A stretch of 5,735 nucleotides of DNA. It comes from Acidobacteriota bacterium. GTDB taxonomy: Bacteria; Acidobacteriota; Terriglobia; UBA7540. Position 1 is the stretch's first letter. Each line of letters begins with the position of its first letter. Positions 5,639 to 5,735 of the stretch are shown piece by piece. The notes under the pieces were generated by a model, which saw only the letters and a list, made by a program, of their open reading frames with translations, did not search any database and was not told the DNA's origin. The DNA is taken from positions 1 through 5,735 of the forward strand of contig JAJYJL010000622.1 of assembly GCA_021789565.1 (NCBI GenBank), written 5' to 3'. The translations under genes were made by a program, and so were the position numbers.

Positions 5639-5735
5639 GACTTTGGTTCCTCGCTTCCCGAAGCCGCCGGCGACTTTCGGCGTTTGCCGAAATACTCGTC
5701 AAGCATTTGCTGCAATCTGGATTTCGCGAGGTGCA
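5635..5735 (-). CDS. Probable ECF sigma factor, C-terminal fragment
   Basis: Only the last 32 residues are in the window; the gene continues past the right edge. They begin HLAKSRLQQMLDEYF, followed by a short charged tail (GKRRKSP, then Ala/Ser/Glu-rich). The first part resembles the end of the sigma region 4 recognition helix, which in ECF factors often reads KSRLHLARxxLQ. The stop TGA (5637-5635) overlaps the anti-sigma ATG, the usual arrangement for a sigma and its cognate anti-sigma. Identification rests mostly on this neighbourhood, and any small DNA-binding regulator with a similar tail cannot be excluded from the fragment alone. Confidence 0.65.
   Translation of the reverse strand, partial: HLAKSRLQQMLDEYFGKRRKSPAASGSEEPKS
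5647..5652 (-). promoter_or_regulatory. Ribosome binding site of the anti-sigma gene
   Basis: GAGGAA on the - strand lies 8 bases before ATG 5638, inside the end of the upstream gene. It fixes the start and shows that the anti-sigma gene can be initiated on its own as well as by coupling through the ATGA overlap. Confidence 0.65.

Overview
The window looks like chromosomal DNA from a soil-type, moderately GC-rich bacterium, most plausibly an acidobacterium. That assignment is inference. It rests on a CHAT protein, a cytosolic-looking S41 protease, an ECF-type sigma/anti-sigma pair whose periplasmic domain ends in a DLS-x-L-x-AGxY pattern, and a long GH130 protein. No rRNA, tRNA, transposase, integrase or CRISPR array was found.

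Layout. Positions 1-1563 (+ strand) hold the C-terminus of a CHAT-domain (caspase-like) protein. It overlaps by ATGA a complete PDZ-containing S41 protease whose candidate active-site residues fit the tricorn/IRBP type better than the periplasmic Ctp type. Positions 1564-1904 are a non-coding gap rich in inverted repeats. Positions 1905-4367 (- strand) hold two genes, transcribed right to left. The first is a small P-loop kinase of the cytidylate-kinase-like kind; 63 bases later comes a GH130 glycoside phosphorylase/hydrolase with an unusual N-terminal membrane helix and beta-rich domain. Positions 4368-4957 hold no convincing protein gene but contain several hairpins, an octa-G run and a possible promoter for the kinase. 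Positions 4958-5735 (- strand) hold a zinc-finger membrane anti-sigma factor, preceded by the last 32 residues of its probable ECF sigma factor (ATGA overlap).

How the genes may work together. Sigma and anti-sigma form an ordinary envelope-stress type switch. CHAT and S41 form a tightly coupled pair that could be a protease cascade or a protease-effector module. The kinase/GH130 pair is visibly lower in GC than both flanks: hand counts give about 42% in three 60-base kinase stretches, against about 65% in S41 and 67% in anti-sigma. It may be a separately acquired two-gene unit acting on a glycoside or sugar phosphate. No fully formed new defence system can be demonstrated. The parts most worth following up are the CHAT-S41 pair, the kinase/anchored-GH130 pair and the structured gap at about 4590-4805.
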